Positions 1 through 11,931 of a DNA stretch of 64,000 bases are shown here, in pieces (position 1 is the stretch's first letter; each line of letters begins with the position of its first letter). This stretch comes from Aplectana chamaeleonis (Eukaryota; Nematoda; Chromadorea; Rhabditida; Cosmocercidae). Location: the NCBI GenBank assembly GCA_029168955.1, contig JAPDOI010000427.1, positions 124,001 through 188,000 on the forward strand, given 5' to 3'. The translations under genes were made by a program, and so were the position numbers. The notes beneath the pieces were generated by a model. That model was not told where the DNA came from. It did not search any database and saw only the letters and a program-made list of their open reading frames with translations.

Positions 1-240
1 TCCCGAACGTTGTTCTCGCTCTTTTCCTTATTCATCATACACCTTACGGAGTGGTGTACGCACACCTTTTCAAACTGTAGTAACTTTCCTCAACGATTCG
101 CTCTTTCTTAAACCCTATACACCTCCGAAAAAAATAGGATGTGCACTTCCTTCCAAGTCGAAACACTCTCCCAGACGTTGTGTGGGCTCCTCATAAACCC
201 CTACACACCTTTTCTTATGATGTGCGCTTACCCTTTTGAA
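1..240. repeat. Degenerate minisatellite, first block
   Basis: Loose units of about 40-50 bp read roughly as 'gcgctctttcttaaacccctacacacctt'-like words, diverged and without a fixed period. The same wording recurs at 1745-2490, once near 12080-12130, and in a tidier 42-bp form at 32915-33256. No coding signal is visible. Confidence 0.55.
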
Positions 241-1744
241 CCCCAATCACTTTAATCGACTTTGCGCGCGCCGCAATAGAGCCAGGAAAAGTTTGAGGCA
301 CCACTTCTTTGTTAATAGAGCAGAAAGAGAGTTTGAAAAGTTACTCAAGAGTCAATTCATATTGGTATTATATCTGTTTCCTGCCTTTTTATATTCAGTG
401 TTTTCTCTTGTTTTTCTATGTAACTTGACTATGCAGGCGTGACCTGTAATAAACAAATATAAAAGTGAAGGTGTTGAAAAAGAGCCTGGGCGCTTCATTG
501 GAAAAACTGCTGCATAATTAAGATGTTCCGCCAATGGCATCGGAACATTATATGTACTCAAGGTACAAGTGGGAACAAGAATACTAGAGGAATGCCGGAA
601 ATGTTGAATTCAGGGCGAAAACGGTGAATATGGCCAAAGTTGTCAAGTAGCGCGATCAGCTTCGCGCAGGTCCGTGTCAATCTCTAGCCGGATTTTCCCA
701 CGGCGACTTTCTGGAGGTGAATCAAACAATTCGAAAACATCGACAGAGATACTAGAAGAAGGCCTGCACTGTCGGAAGGACATAAAAAGACGGCTCAGGT
801 GCTCACTACCAAGAAGGATTTTAACAGATAAATTGGTGAACACGTCATCCTTGAACCTGCCCTCACCTCGGTCAATACCAGACACTTAGTCACCTTCATG
901 GTGTTTGTTTCGACTAAATTAGTGATATTGTAGACGACTCCCATGGCTTCCCTTGTTCTCGACGTCATTTGAAGAAGATGCCATTCTTGTCCCTCCGTCG
1001 AATTTTTGGTACATGCTCGATGACGGTTTGTAGACCCCATTGGCTCTATGGGATGATCTTAAAACCCTTAAGTTGAGCTGGATGGTAGCCCACGGTGCCG
1101 TCATTTCTGAAAAAAATATGCCAACTCAAATCTGCGGAGTCATCAAAGTTGGGAGTGGATGATAATCTTGCTGTCCATGTGGGCCTCTCTCGTTTCGCTC
1201 GAATCCAAGGTCGTAATATTCAATTCCTTGGCTAGCTGGCACATACTCTGGACATTAACTGCATTGAAGCTATCTGAGGTGTGTTATTCAGAGAAATTCA
1301 TCCAGGTTAAAGGGACTACAGAAGCGCTGATGAGCTTTAAGGTGCGATTCTTGACTTATGAAAGGGAAGCAGGCCAACGCTGACATGGAAGTTGTGCAAT
1401 TCCATGTGTAACCTTGTTTTCGAAGTTGAACTTCACGGGGGAGATCTCGATGCACTTTGATATGCAATGAAGGATCACTTATTCGCAGTTGTACAATCGT
1501 TTAGACAAGTGCCTTTATAGTTTTGAAACAGTGAAAAAACAGAAAACATCTGCAAAAATTGCTAAAAATGAATCTTGCGAGAGGGAGTTGTTGTGGACTA
1601 GTGTATACGGAAGAAAACAAGTCGTCAAATGTGCAGAAGGGTGCCCGCAACTATCTATCGGTCTAGTTATCCTAAAAAAATGGGGTGCCTTTATAGTTAT
1701 GAAACGCACTGTACGCGCTTTTCCTAAATACCTACTCCGCATCT
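241..1744. other. No confident gene; coding-like minus-strand scraps
   Basis: No complete gene was found. Several minus-strand stretches between about 640 and 1400 are free of stops for 40-80 codons, but the open frame changes repeatedly, as in a decayed coding sequence. I do not recognise the family. A short minus reading after a TTTTTTTCAG acceptor at about 1107 vaguely resembles the end of an SH3 domain and then stops, but this is too short to call. Confidence 0.4.
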
Positions 1745-2495
1745 AAAACACGTTTCGCGCTCTCCCTATACCACTACTCATCTTTGACGACGTCTTGCGA
1801 GCTCGTCGTCAACCTCTTATCACTTCCGACGATGCTGCCAGCGCTCTTCCTAAACCCCACCCACTTTTTCCAAAACGCTATGGGTGCTCCTCCAAAACCA
1901 CTACCCACTTTCTAGACTTTTCATGCGCGCTCCTCTCATACTACACGACAGTGCGCGTGCTTTACCTAAACCCGTACGGGCGCTCCCTAAACCTATTCAC
2001 CATCGAATTCCTTGTGCGCGCTCCTCATGTAAACCTACGCCCTCCAGCGACACAACGCGCACCTCCTGAGATCCCACTAACCTTCCGTGACCCTCGGTGG
2101 GCAACTTCTGAACCACAACTTTTTTCTTCAAGTTTGGGCTCGTTCCTCTTCAACCTCGAATCACTTCTCACGACACTGCGCGTTCCTCCTGAGCCTCCAT
2201 TCACTATCAAATTCACTGTGCGCGCTTCTCATAGTCTCCTAATCGTTTCCCAAGACCTTCTGAGCGCCTTCTGAACCCCTATTTACTTCCACGATGCTAA
2301 ACGCGCCCCTCCTGTATCCCTTCTCCCTACCAACGACACTGCGCTCACTTTGTAAACCCCTATCCACCTTTCATGAGACTGTGCGCGCTGTTCATAGACC
2401 ACTTACTCACTTTCCACGACACTGTGCGTGCTCCTTATGAACCTCTACTCGTTTTCTACGAAGCTCTCCAAATCGGCAGAACATTATCGTGCTCT
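1745..2495. repeat. Degenerate minisatellite, second block
   Basis: About 15 diverged units built on words such as 'cactttccacgacactgtg' followed by 'cgcgctcctcatgaacccct'. The spacing is roughly 40-55 bp. The block ends where the 3' LTR of the gypsy element begins, so the element may have inserted at its edge. Long open frames here are a by-product of the repeated composition. Confidence 0.6.
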
Positions 2496-2501
2496 ACTTT
2501 A

Positions 2502-2658
2502 CTTGAGGGAAGACCAAATGCAACAAACACAGTGAGGTTAGACACTTTATTAGAGTGAATGTGGGGTATTTATACTTGAGTTGTTTCTTCTCTTCTGGCT
2601 TATCCTTCTTATCATCCTTAACTTCATTTTCTTCTGTAAACCCTACCGTACCCCAACA
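2502..2658 (-). repeat. 3' LTR of gypsy element 1
   Basis: Read on the minus strand it starts TGTTGGGGTACGGTAGGG and ends CCCTCAAG. It carries a TATA-like TATAAATA (complement of 2567-2574) and an AATAAA signal (complement of 2546-2551). It matches 7856-8011 nearly base for base, with small indels. At about 156 bp it is short for a gypsy LTR. Confidence 0.88.
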
Positions 2659-2669
2659 TCTCCCCCAAG
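2659..2669 (-). promoter_or_regulatory. Polypurine tract of gypsy element 1
   Basis: The minus strand reads CTTGGGGGAGA directly before the 3' LTR, the expected place for plus-strand DNA priming during reverse transcription. Confidence 0.8.
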
Positions 2670-3132
2670 TGATGACGACTTATCACTCCTCAATCACTAA
2701 CTCTCGGTGGCAAAGTTCCTTCTTAACAGTACATCTCCCTCACCAGTCACTCTTTTCCCACGAGGCGCTCCTTACCCCTTTTCCTTTCTTTTTTTTCTAA
2801 CACCTGGCCATCAGCCATCGCATGATTGAACAACACACTATTAACATCTTTATTCATTGACCGTTTACCTTGTGCTTACCCATTCATAGGGTCATCCAGT
2901 TCCGGCCTGGCTTCCTCTCGCATTCTCTGCTGTTGTTCAACCAACTGCTGGCAGAGAACTCTCAGTGTGCCCACCTCTTCCCGTAGTGACTGCTGTCTTG
3001 GCGCTCGATATCCTATCATGCTTATCACTGGTACACCATGTATCTCCTGTCTTAACCGGTTCGATCTTCCCAACTCTCCCACATAACTTTTCATTGTAAT
3101 CGTCAGTGTGCGTGAGCGGGTCGATCTCCGCT
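2670..3132 (-). pseudogene. 3' region of element 1, unidentified Glu/Arg-rich reading frame
   Basis: Between the integrase remnants and the 3' LTR a minus-strand frame (about 3090 down to 2876) encodes a charged stretch with QQLVEQQQRMREE, suggesting a short coiled coil, and ends DDPMNG-stop. It is not recognisable as a usual gypsy integrase tail. It could be a third ORF, a displaced gag-like fragment or chance. The rest of this interval shows no domain. Confidence 0.35.
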
Positions 3133-3385
3133 GGCCTTCTTCCCGCGGCGTGTCTCTCCTTAGGGGTCGTTTATACTTCCGCCGCGGCGCGGCAAGATGG
3201 CTCGAAATCTTCCAACGGTGCCGCACGTGGCCTTCTTCCCGCGGCGTGTCTCTCCTTAGGGGTCGTTTATACTTCCGCCGCGGCGCGGCGAGATGGCTCG
3301 AAATCTTCCAACGGTGCCGCACGCGGCCGCCGCCTAGGTGCTGCTGCGCCGCCTGAGGAAAGCAGGCGGCGCGGCGGCCGCGTGC
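3133..3385. repeat. GC-rich 96-bp tandem duplication plus perfect hairpin
   Basis: A 96-bp unit at 3133-3228 is repeated at 3229-3324 with about two mismatches. It is followed by a GC-rich inverted repeat: GCACGCGGCCGCCGC (3319-3333) pairs exactly with 3371-3385. This block is far richer in G+C than the flanking gypsy sequence, so it is probably a separate insertion or a local expansion. Confidence 0.8.
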
Positions 3386-3735
3386 GATCCGCATTGACAA
3401 AGTATGCTTCTTTTGCTGTTATTTCATACACATTCTCAATTTTGTTCTTCTGATTCATCTCTAAAATTCCTTCCAAGGTCCTGGGCGTTGTTAAGAGTAG
3501 GCTGGGTGGTGAAAAGTTCATTTTTTTTTAGCTTTTGGAATCATTTTTCTAAAGAGAAATCGTTTTCGAAGACTCTATCCGCCTTCGGGTGCTGTGTTAT
3601 GGTAAAAAAAATTATAGATATTTCTTTCGCACAAGAAATCACTCATTACAATCGGCCTTCTGTTATGTCAGAGCTACTCCAGGCTATGTTTAACGTCGTT
3701 CTACGACGTCACCGCGTCAATTCGACGCAGCCCGA

Positions 3736-4850
3736 TTATACATCCTGGTGGCGCGCTTTTTCAAGCGGCACGGCGCACCACGCCACCCCACCTATAGTTC
3801 CGTAAGAAGACTTGCTGTCCGACCACGAAATTCCTTGTTTTGGTACCTTTTTTATCGTGGTTTTCCCGCATCCGACGTATGTATTCACTTTCCTCCAAGA
3901 ACTCCTCTTGGGTTTCAGCACGTCTAACGTTGTCCTCAACATTCTCCCCATAAGAATTTCAAACGGAGGTTTTCCCGTGGCCGGATGGGGAGTCACTCTG
4001 TACTTGAACAATACGTCGACGAGTATATTTTTTGAATTCTTCCCCTCTCTTAGTCCCTTATACCACCCCTTTTTAAACGTCGGACAAATCTTTCGGCTTC
4101 GCCGTTTGAGTTCGTGTGGTGAGGAGAGGTCAACATTAATTCTATGTTCCTATCCCCGCAGAACTTCTTGAAATCTGCTGAGGAAAATGTTGGTCCATTA
4201 TCATCTACAATCTGTTCTGGAAGTCCGTGGCTAGCAAAAACTGACCATAGCTTCCCAATCGTTTTGTCTCCTGTGGTTAACCCCCCCCCCCCTGTATGAC
4301 CTCAGGCCATTTGGATTTTGCATCTACTATAACTAGCCATTTTTAACCTCCCCTAGTTTGGCGGAAATCCATGTGCAATTTTTGCCGTGGATTTGCAGGC
4401 TCTTCCCATAAATGCAGTGGACTTTTAATGGGATCACTTCCAAAAACAGCGCATGTTTCACAGCATTTAGCCATTTCGGCTATATCTTTATCGATTCCTT
4501 GGTACCACACTTTCAGTCGTGCTTAACTCACTATACGGTTCCTACCGTAATGGCTAGTAGGCAGCATTTAGAGTACCTTTTTCCTGAACTTCTTTGGTAT
4601 GATTACTCTGTTACCACTCTATTATACCCGGCGTCCGTTATGGTTAGATATAGCGCTACGTTTTGCTTCGAAAACCTTCAGCTTCTCTTGCACTTTAGCT
4701 GGCCATCCATTTTTCACATAATACCCTACTCGGGCCAGCTCAGGATCTTCACACGTTGCTTTCGCTATCTGCTCTTCCGTCAGGAGCAAATTGTCAAATA
4801 CTTCTTGTTGTACAGCTCTGACCATGAGCTCGTTTATTACTGTCTCTGCA
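3736..4850 (-). pseudogene. Integrase remnant of gypsy element 1
   Basis: The best-preserved piece (4011-3736) contains HPATGKPPFEILMGR, the stretch after the integrase catalytic core in Ty3/gypsy elements. The N-terminal zinc-binding and linker part lies in other frames up to about 4850, beginning after the RNase H tail. A run of ten C residues at about 4281-4290 and several frameshifts break the frame, so no single ORF covers the D,D-35-E core. Confidence 0.7.
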
Positions 4851-6159
4851 CTTGGTAACTTTCGGGGATCTGGTAGTCTCGACAGACCATCCGCATTTCC
4901 GAACTCTATCGTTTTTCGATATTCAATATCGAACGAATATGTCATTAATCTCAGTCCCCATCTATGCAGCCTTTTCACTGCAATTGTTCGTAACCCATGT
5001 TTGGGACCAAAAATTCTTACCAATGGTTGATGATCTGTTAGCGACGTGAATTTACTTCTGTAAAGAAATTGGTTGAATTTCTCCACGCTGTAAACTAATC
5101 CTAGCGCTTCTTTCTCTATCTACGCCTAGTTCCTTTCTTTTTTGTCAACGTTCGGGATGCATAGGCGATGACCTTTTCACCGCCATCTATAAATTTGTGG
5201 TAGATAACTGCACCTAACCCATATTCAGACGCATCTGTCGCTAGAACGACCGGTGCGTCCGGATTGTAGTGTGCTAACACATATGTCTCTGTTAATCGCC
5301 TTTTTATTTTTGGAATGCCGCTCGGCATTCTCCATCCCATTTCTACTCTGCTCCTTTTTTCCTTAAGGCATTCAGAGGGGCTGCTAGCGTTGACAAGTTA
5401 GATATGAATATAGCGTAGTATTGCACCATTCCAAGGAATGACTCTACTTCCTTGATATTCTTGGGTTCGGGCATATTGTTCATCGCCTTTAATTCCTGAG
5501 GAGATGGTCTTATGCCTTCCTCATCCACGTTATGTCCCAGGAACTCCATTTGTGTTTTCATAAACTAACATTTGTCTTTTTTCAAACGAAACCCTGCCAT
5601 TCTTAACCTTCGTAGGACCTTTTGTAATCTTTCGAGGTGGGTTTCGTCATCCGGTGCTGTTACCGTTATATCGTCTGGGTATATGATGACCCCCTCTATG
5701 CCGGCTAGCATCGTTTCCATAATCTTCTGAAAAATTGCTGGGGCCGACGCTATGCCGAAAGCTGTCCTCGTATACTGGTACAAACCCTTCTGAGTGTTTA
5801 CGGTTGTATATTTGCAGGACTCCTCGTCCAGTTCTACTTGCATATACGCCTTTGAGAATTCCATTTTTTGTGAACTTCTTCCCTGCATTCAACAGATGGA
5901 ATAAGTCATCTGGTTTGAGCAAGGAGTACTGGTTGATATCTAGCTGTGGATTTATCGTCACTTTGTAATCTCCACAAATACGGATCTTTCCACCAGGCTT
6001 AGGTACCACTAATGGTGTAGCCCACTCTGCATGATCTACCTGTACCACCGTCCCATTTTCCACCAATTCCTTCAACTTATCTTCCACTATTGCTCTTAAG
6101 GCAATAGGCACAGGACGCGCCCTGAAAAACTTGGGCACAGGCTCGTTTTTGAATTTCAA
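4851..6159 (-). pseudogene. Reverse transcriptase and RNase H remnant of gypsy element 1
   Basis: Read from 6159 downward, the frame gives the RT fingers (AEWATPLVVPKPGGKIRICG, with DYK following), then shifts frame at about 5880 and continues MEFSKAYMQVELDE, AFGIASAPAIFQKIMETML and a YPDD box where YLDD/YVDD is usual. After a stop near 5562 comes EFLGHNVDEEGIRP and the connection domain. RNase H follows in another frame ([20 protein letters not shown], with DAS as its first acidic site) and then SLTDHQPLVRIFGPKHGL and NADGLSRLP. At least four frame breaks are present. Domain order and wording fit Ty3/gypsy pol clearly. Confidence 0.85.
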
Positions 6160-6289
6160 CGGTGCTTGGGTAGTCTGGTATTTTCCTAAGCCCGGCTTGA
6201 AAAAAGCCTCATTCTCCTGCGAAATCTCGGTAAGCCTTGCAGTCGTTCAGCTCATCCTTCACCTCATCGATCATTCGAAAATGAGGGCC

Positions 6290-7800
6290 TCAATTGATTC
6301 TCCACTGGTTCGGCGCGCGGTTTGCATTATTCAAAAAATGTAGGTTCATTTTTGCTTCCCTACCGTCGAATTGAACTGATAGGGTGCACTTGCCACAAAA
6401 ACGAATCGGACTATTATTGAATGCTGTTGCCTCTATCGTTGATTCCGTCAAAAGAGGCTCGCCAATTTTTTTCCAAGACGCCATGTCCAAAATAGACACT
6501 GAGGCATCAGTATCCAGTTCGCATGCTATCTCTATGCCTTCTATACATATATTTAGCAATGCAGCCGGCTCTATTCTGGTCTTCTGGGCCGGTGCTCGAC
6601 GCTCTCCTGCGGAGCCTTTCGCCTTGAGTCTCTTTCGTGACTCAGTCACTCGATCGGCGTTATTCGACTTGACCAGCTCATCTCTACGACCTAGACGTTC
6701 CCTATGCGTCGACCGATCCACGTTATTTTCACTACTATCACGGTCTGGGTCGGAAATGCTGGGCTCCGCACACCAATTAAATTGGCGGAAGACTTTCTTT
6801 GGTCCAGTCGTGCCGGTTCTGCATGCTCTGGACATGTGACCAGGTCGAAAGCAACAAATTCCGAAAAATGCCGTTGGTTTCTTGGAACACTGATAGTGTG
6901 CATGCCCTCGACCTCCACAACATGTGCATTGCCTTGCTAGTGCGACTTGGCCGTTGTTAGAAGGTCTTCCAGGGATTAGCCTTTGATCTTTCAGAAAGGT
7001 CTTGTTTTGTGTTGGCACACCCCTGGTGAATGGTCTGTGAGCCCTCTAGACCGGCTTCTGGAGCGGTGTCAGCCCTCTGGACCGGCTTCTAGAGCGGCTT
7101 GACTTCTTTCGTTCGTACTAGAGAAATACCCACAACTTGGGAACCCTCTTTCAAATGAGGAACGCTTTGGCCTACTCTTTCAAATGCCTCTGCCACTTCC
7201 AGAGCTTCTTTAGAGGTCGCAATCCCGTTCCAGAAGCCGTTTCCTGGTCTCTACGGAGTTCATCCCTCCAATAAGAACCATCGTTACCATCGCATCACGA
7301 TGGTCTGTAATTTTTTTCAAACTCACAGTCTGATGCTGCCTTCTGCAATTCTGCATAGAAATCATGGAGCGACTGTCCTGGACGCTGTCTTTGGGACATC
7401 ACCCCATATCGCTCAGCCAGGATCAGTTTCTTCGGCTAGAAGTGGCTTGCCATTGTACCACTCAGCTCTTGCAACGTCACCTGCTCTGGCTCTTTGCCTT
7501 AGAGCAGGGACTCTGACAGTTTGTAATTACTTCCGCCAATCTCCCGCAAAAAATAGCCTTTGCTCCATTTCGTCAGAAACTTTCCTCAAAACGAGGAAGC
7601 TTGTGAAAAGTTTCCACCATGTTCTCCACGGTGTTCCCGGCACGTACGCACCTGAAGCGCGTCCTCGGTAGACCTCTACTGAGGCTCCCGAGTCTGCCAC
7701 CGCGGGTACTTTGGTGGAAACGTTACCGTCCTGTTGTGTGGCCATCGTCGTCTGCTACCAGCTTTCTTCGAGCCTTCTCCGTTTCTTCGACTGATGACGT
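6290..7800 (-). pseudogene. Gag and protease remnant of gypsy element 1
   Basis: A 242-codon frame (7018-6290) contains one intact CCHC zinc knuckle (CTCCGGRGHAHYQC), a second knuckle whose first cysteine is replaced (GICCFRPGHMSRAC), a basic linker and then a retroviral-type aspartic protease fold (ACELDTDASVSIL). The DTD in place of DTG should kill the protease. A further gag piece in another frame (7745-7527, WWKLFTSFLVLRKVSDEMEQ) lies upstream toward the 5' LTR. Gag is thus split in at least two. Confidence 0.75.
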
Positions 7801-7837
7801 GACCAACGACGGTGTTGTCTTATTCGCTTCTCGTGAG

Positions 7838-7855
7838 TTGCCAATCTGATCGCCA
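7838..7855 (-). promoter_or_regulatory. Primer-binding site of gypsy element 1
   Basis: The minus strand reads TGGCGATCAGATTGGCAA directly after the 5' LTR. The initial TGG pairs with the CCA tail of a tRNA, as required for minus-strand priming. The tRNA was not identified. Confidence 0.75.
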
Positions 7856-8011
7856 CTTGAGGGGAGACCAAATGCAACAAATGCAACGGGTTAGACACTT
7901 TATTAGAGTGAATGTGGGGTATTTATACTTGACTTGTTTCTTCTCTTCTGTCTCATCCTTCTTATCATCCTTAAGTCCATCTTCTTCTGTGAACCCTACC
8001 GTACCCCAACA
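7856..8011 (-). repeat. 5' LTR of gypsy element 1
   Basis: Partner of the LTR at 2502-2658 with the same TGTTGGGG start, TATA-like box and AATAAA. The small number of differences between the two suggests a moderately recent insertion despite the badly broken coding region. Confidence 0.88.
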
Positions 8012-8016
8012 ACTTT

Positions 8017-8461
8017 ATGACAAAGAAATATAAAATTCTTGAATACCACTTACTCACCCGTGCATGTGTGCATACGTACAGATAGTTGCTCAGACACACA
8101 TCATGGCGAAACATACTTTGTGAGGATACAGATAGGACTGTGCGCCGCTATGTGACACAGGGGTGGATTCATGAAACCTAGGATACTTCACTCAATACTC
8201 CCTCATACGACCTACTTCAATGAAAAGCAAAAAAACTCCATATTCAACAGTTTTGTTTGTTAGGAACACCACCACGCCAATTATTATATATGAAGATGAG
8301 GATAAGGGTGGGGATTTGCTGGACTCGCATTCGCATTCGTTAAAACAGGTCAGACCGCGGCCACGTTCCATTTCCAATAGCGCGAACCTTGCGGTAAACC
8401 CGAAGCCCCGCCAACTTTCACAAAGTACCTCGTGGTGGGCCCTGAGCTCCATGCACGTTCT
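8017..8461. other. Spacer between gypsy element 1 and LINE A
   Basis: No gene is visible. A plus-strand open frame starts at 8220 and runs into LINE A, but its first 80 codons lie outside the LINE and look like chance sequence. Confidence 0.4.
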
Positions 8462-8472
8462 AGGCGTCACTT

Positions 8473-11400
8473 GCTGCCGAGATGTCGTACGTTCGTGCCG
8501 TGGCAGTGTGGAGGAAAGAAGATCATCTCCGTACAAACCAACGTCATCCCCTCCACGAAGAGGGTTTTTGTCATGGGAGAGGTGCTGGCCGGCCGCAGCT
8601 CTCCTTCGGATTCTCCTGCAAAGGGCCGGCGTGGAGAGGAATCCTGGACCCGCTCAGAAGTACCTATGCGCCGCGTGCGGCAAGGATGTTACCAGGAGAC
8701 ATACCAGCGTCCAGTGCTTCGGATGCCAAAGGTGGGTGCATCTCTCCTGTTCGGGTCTCTGTTCTGTGAGGCATCATCACTCTTCTTTTCGATGTGTTTT
8801 GTGCTCCTCACCTACCAACTCTGATTCCTCAAACTCCAATCGCCCCCTTTCCATTGTACATATAAATCTCAACGGCCTTCGTGGCAAGCTTTCTGAGCTA
8901 TCTCTCTTTGCACGTACTTACCATCCAGACGTGATCATGGTTCAGGAAACCAAGCTCTCTCCATCCCCTACAAATCCTCATCTCAATATCCCGGGCTATA
9001 CTTCTTACCATGCTCCAAAGTCAAATCTTGGCGGAGGAGTTTCCACTTTTGTATTATCTACTCTTCCCTCACACCTCATACCTAACACTCCCACGGACGG
9101 TACTCTCGAGTACCTCCCGGTCCATCTCCCCCTCAAAACTCCCCTTTCTCTCTTCAACATCTATAATCCCCCTACCACATCATGCCCTCCATCCTATGAT
9201 CCTACTCTACTCCTCAGGCAGCTTTACGACTGCTCCCTCTCATCTTCGTCTATATTTGCGGGCGATTTTAATGCTCATACATTTTGCTCGTCTCTTGGCT
9301 CTGATGCTAGAGGAAGTGACGTCGAGGAATGGGCGGAGGAGTGCGACCTGGTCATACTAAACGATGGTCAGCCCACTCGCCTCCCTGCCAACGGCCGATC
9401 TTCTAGCCCAGACATAACTCTTGTCTCTTCCAACCTTTCAAACACCTGCTCATGGTCTACCTCGACTACATTGTCTAGTGATCATATTCCTGTCTTTGTG
9501 CACATCGATCTCTCAAATTCTCTTGCTCCTTATTCTGGTGTTCGACAACGTTCTTATCTCAATTTAGGCCAAGCAGACTGGTGCCTGTTCAGCGAGGTTG
9601 CGCTCCGCCTAGCGGCTGACTATCCGTGGAACGGCAATGTGCATCAAAAAGAGCACCACCTGTCTGATGTAATCCGCCGGGCCATGAAGGCGGCTATTCC
9701 TGTTGGCCGCGTTAAGACGTTCTATCCAAACGTCACCAGAGAAATTCTCCAAAAGATTAGGACTAGAGATGCCAGGAGAGCAGCCGACCATCTAGACCCT
9801 GTCGTTGCTCAACTCGATGACGAGATCAGAAAAGATCTGGACAGGCACAAGAAACAAGAATGGGAAAAGTTCACGGGACAGTTGGATTTCAAGGCGGACA
9901 GTGCAACTACGTGGAAGGTACTACGGAAGCTATCTGGAAAGAGCTCGCCAGCTACCGTATCCACCATTGAATTTGATAATAACGTTTTCAAGACGGGTAA
10001 GGAAGCCGCCTACTCTCTTGGAAAAAGCTTCTTTGTCACAAGTACACGGCGTGGTCCGCAGAATAGTGACAGTTAGAGAGCTGTGCCGCCTCCCGCTCAT
10101 GAGCACGGCCGATGCGTACACTGTGGCGCACGTAGAGAAGATCATAAAGGACATGCGGAACTCCAAAGCTGTCGGTCCCGACGGCATTTGTCCTGCTGTA
10201 CTGAAGAAGCTCCCGACTGAGATCCTCCCACTCGTCGTTGATGTGATTAACACTTCATTCAGCTCGTGCATTATTCCCCAAAAGTGGAAGACAGCCAACG
10301 TCATCCCGTTGCCGAAGCCAGGCAAACCTCAGTCGTCAGTAAAGGGTTATCGACCCATTAGCTTGATGTCACCTTTCGCTAAGGTAGCCGAAAAGCTCAT
10401 TGTGGAGAATTTAGCAGAGCATAACGAGAAACAATTGTTTCAACACGGGTTCAAAAGGCTGCATTCTACAACTACTGCGTTGCTAGAAATTACTAGCTAT
10501 GCAATCGACGGGTTCAACGCTTTGAAGCCATTGAGAACTGTTGCTGTCGCGGTGGATCTCATCAAGGCTTTCGATACGGTTAACCTAGGAATCCTGTCAA
10601 GAAACGTTTTGGAGTCGTCAATACCACCGTGGCAAAAGCGCTGGATATCGGCCTTTATCAAAGGTCGACGGGCAAGAGTCATGTTCCAGAACCATGTCTC
10701 CAACAGTATTCCTATGGCAGCTGGAGTCCCCCAGGGCGGTGTTTTATCACCAGCTCTCTTCAGTCTGTTTCTAGAAGATATGCCTGAACCACCACAGGAT
10801 ATCAAGACTGTCGCCTACGCCGATGATATAACAATCATGTGTCGAGACCGGGATATAAAGGTAGCCGCCACCAAGATCAACGAGTACCTGAAGACGCTGA
10901 AGAGGTTCTTCGACGACAAGATGCTGAAGATCTCCGCATCAAAATCATCAGTATCCGTCCTCACAACGGACCCATCCGAGCACAGAGCTCATCCGGAGGT
11001 AGAGTGGGATGGAGACCGTCTGCCTGCTGCTCGATTTCCAAAACTGCTCGGTCTTGTGCTCGATCCGTCGCTCAAGTTTCATAAAAATACCGAGCAGAAG
11101 CAGGCTGTTGTTAAAGCCAAACTCAATGTTCTCAGGGCCCTAGGCGGTACCTAATGGGGTAGCAGCAAGGAAACGATACTCATGACGTATAAGGCGATTC
11201 TTCAGCCAGCCATGGAATACGCCGCACCGGTTTGGCAGCATCTAGTTTCAGAATCTTCCTGGTTTAAGATGCAACGCGTACAAAATGCCGCTCTTCGCAT
11301 TGCCACCGGATGTGCAAAGAGTTCCCCAGTCGAGCATCTGCATGCCGAAGCGCGTCTATTGCCTGTGAAGGAGCACTGTCAGCTGCAAGCCCAACAATTA

Positions 11401-11882
11401 CGAATCAATATTATTAAGCAACCAAACCACCCGTCCTGGAGAGTGCTTAACCCCGTTAGAGAGAGAGCCAAAGAATGCCATTTGCCGATGCTCCATGCAA
11501 AGTCAACTTGCAGAGATGGCACGACTCACAGCAAGAACGACTCCGTCTTTTGCGCGAGGAGCACACCAAGTTCGTACGGTGTCATCTTGAGAAGGCGGCG
11601 GTGAATCCTATACTAGGAGAAGTACCGCCCCCAGTCTGCGAATCCGAGACTCAACTCGGAAGAAGGGCTAGATGCACACTGGCATCGTTGCGCTGCGGTC
11701 ACTCGTCAATGCTCATGTACTACGTCAGCAAAATCGACAGCAGCAAATCTGATGTCTGTCCGGACTGCGGTACTATCGGCCATGATACAGCACATTTATT
11801 TCGCTGTCCGGTGAGACCTACCACGCTGACCATAATGGATCTATGGACGAATCCACTACTGGTCGCCCAGTTTCTTCACCTA
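8473..11882 (+). pseudogene. Broken ORF of LINE A (PHD, endonuclease, RT)
   Basis: The endonuclease frame is open from the element's first codon to the stop at 10074-10076. It carries GVERNPGP (8628-8651), a C4HC3 PHD finger, IVHINLNGLRGKLSEL, FAGDFNAHTF and SSDHIPVFVHIDL. Comparison with copy C indicates a single missing base near 10065, after which the RT continues in the next frame (AVGPDGICPAVLKKLP, KGYRPISLMSP, FKRLHSTTTALLEI, AGVPQGGVLSPALF, YADDITIMC). A TAA at 11153 replaces a serine codon of copy C, and another frameshift near 11475 precedes the last part (CPDCGTIGHDTAHLFRC). Three lesions, otherwise well preserved. No in-frame ATG lies upstream of the endonuclease. Confidence 0.88.
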
Positions 11883-11920
11883 TGACAAAACCCTCGATGT
11901 GGCTGCAAAGAAGAAGAAGA
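8473..11920 (+). mobile_element. LINE copy A (2A-like/PHD/APE/RT non-LTR element)
   Basis: The element begins GCTGCCGAGATGTCG, identical in position and wording to copies B and C, and ends in an AAG-repeat tail (11908-11920). An 11-bp target duplication AGGCGTCACTT sits at 8462-8472 and 11921-11931, so both ends are exact. Content: 2A-like motif, PHD finger, APE-type endonuclease, RT with YADD, C-terminal Cys/His motif. The clade is uncertain; Jockey-superfamily relatives with a PHD finger (CR1, Ingi/Vingi-like) are candidates. Confidence 0.93.
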
Positions 11921-11931
11921 AGGCGTCACTT

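Larger units (their letters stand above)
2502..8011 (-). mobile_element. Decayed Ty3/gypsy-type LTR retrotransposon (element 1)
   Basis: Two near-identical direct repeats of about 156 bp (2502-2658 and 7856-8011) flank 5.2 kb holding gag, protease, RT, RNase H and integrase pieces in the order expected for Ty3/gypsy, read on the minus strand. A primer-binding site begins right inside the 5' LTR and a polypurine tract lies right inside the 3' LTR. A 5-bp target duplication ACTTT (2496-2500 and 8012-8016) fits if the left LTR edge is moved by one base to 2501. The coding part is broken into many frames, the protease active-site triplet reads DTD where DTG/DSG is expected, and the RT motif reads YPDD where YLDD/YVDD is usual. 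The element looks inactive. Confidence 0.88.

Noticed and set aside
1040..1107. Possible SH3 C-terminus of the F-BAR gene (DGTVGYHPAQL then stop)
   Set aside because: Only about 19 codons, in a region of shifting frames; no preceding SH3 exon was found. Too weak without a search.
7300..7671. 123-codon plus ORF in gypsy element 1
   Set aside because: Shadow of the minus-strand gag region.
8220..8472. N-terminal extension of the LINE A ORF (MKSKKTPYST...)
   Set aside because: Lies upstream of the exact element start and its target duplication; absent from copies B and C.
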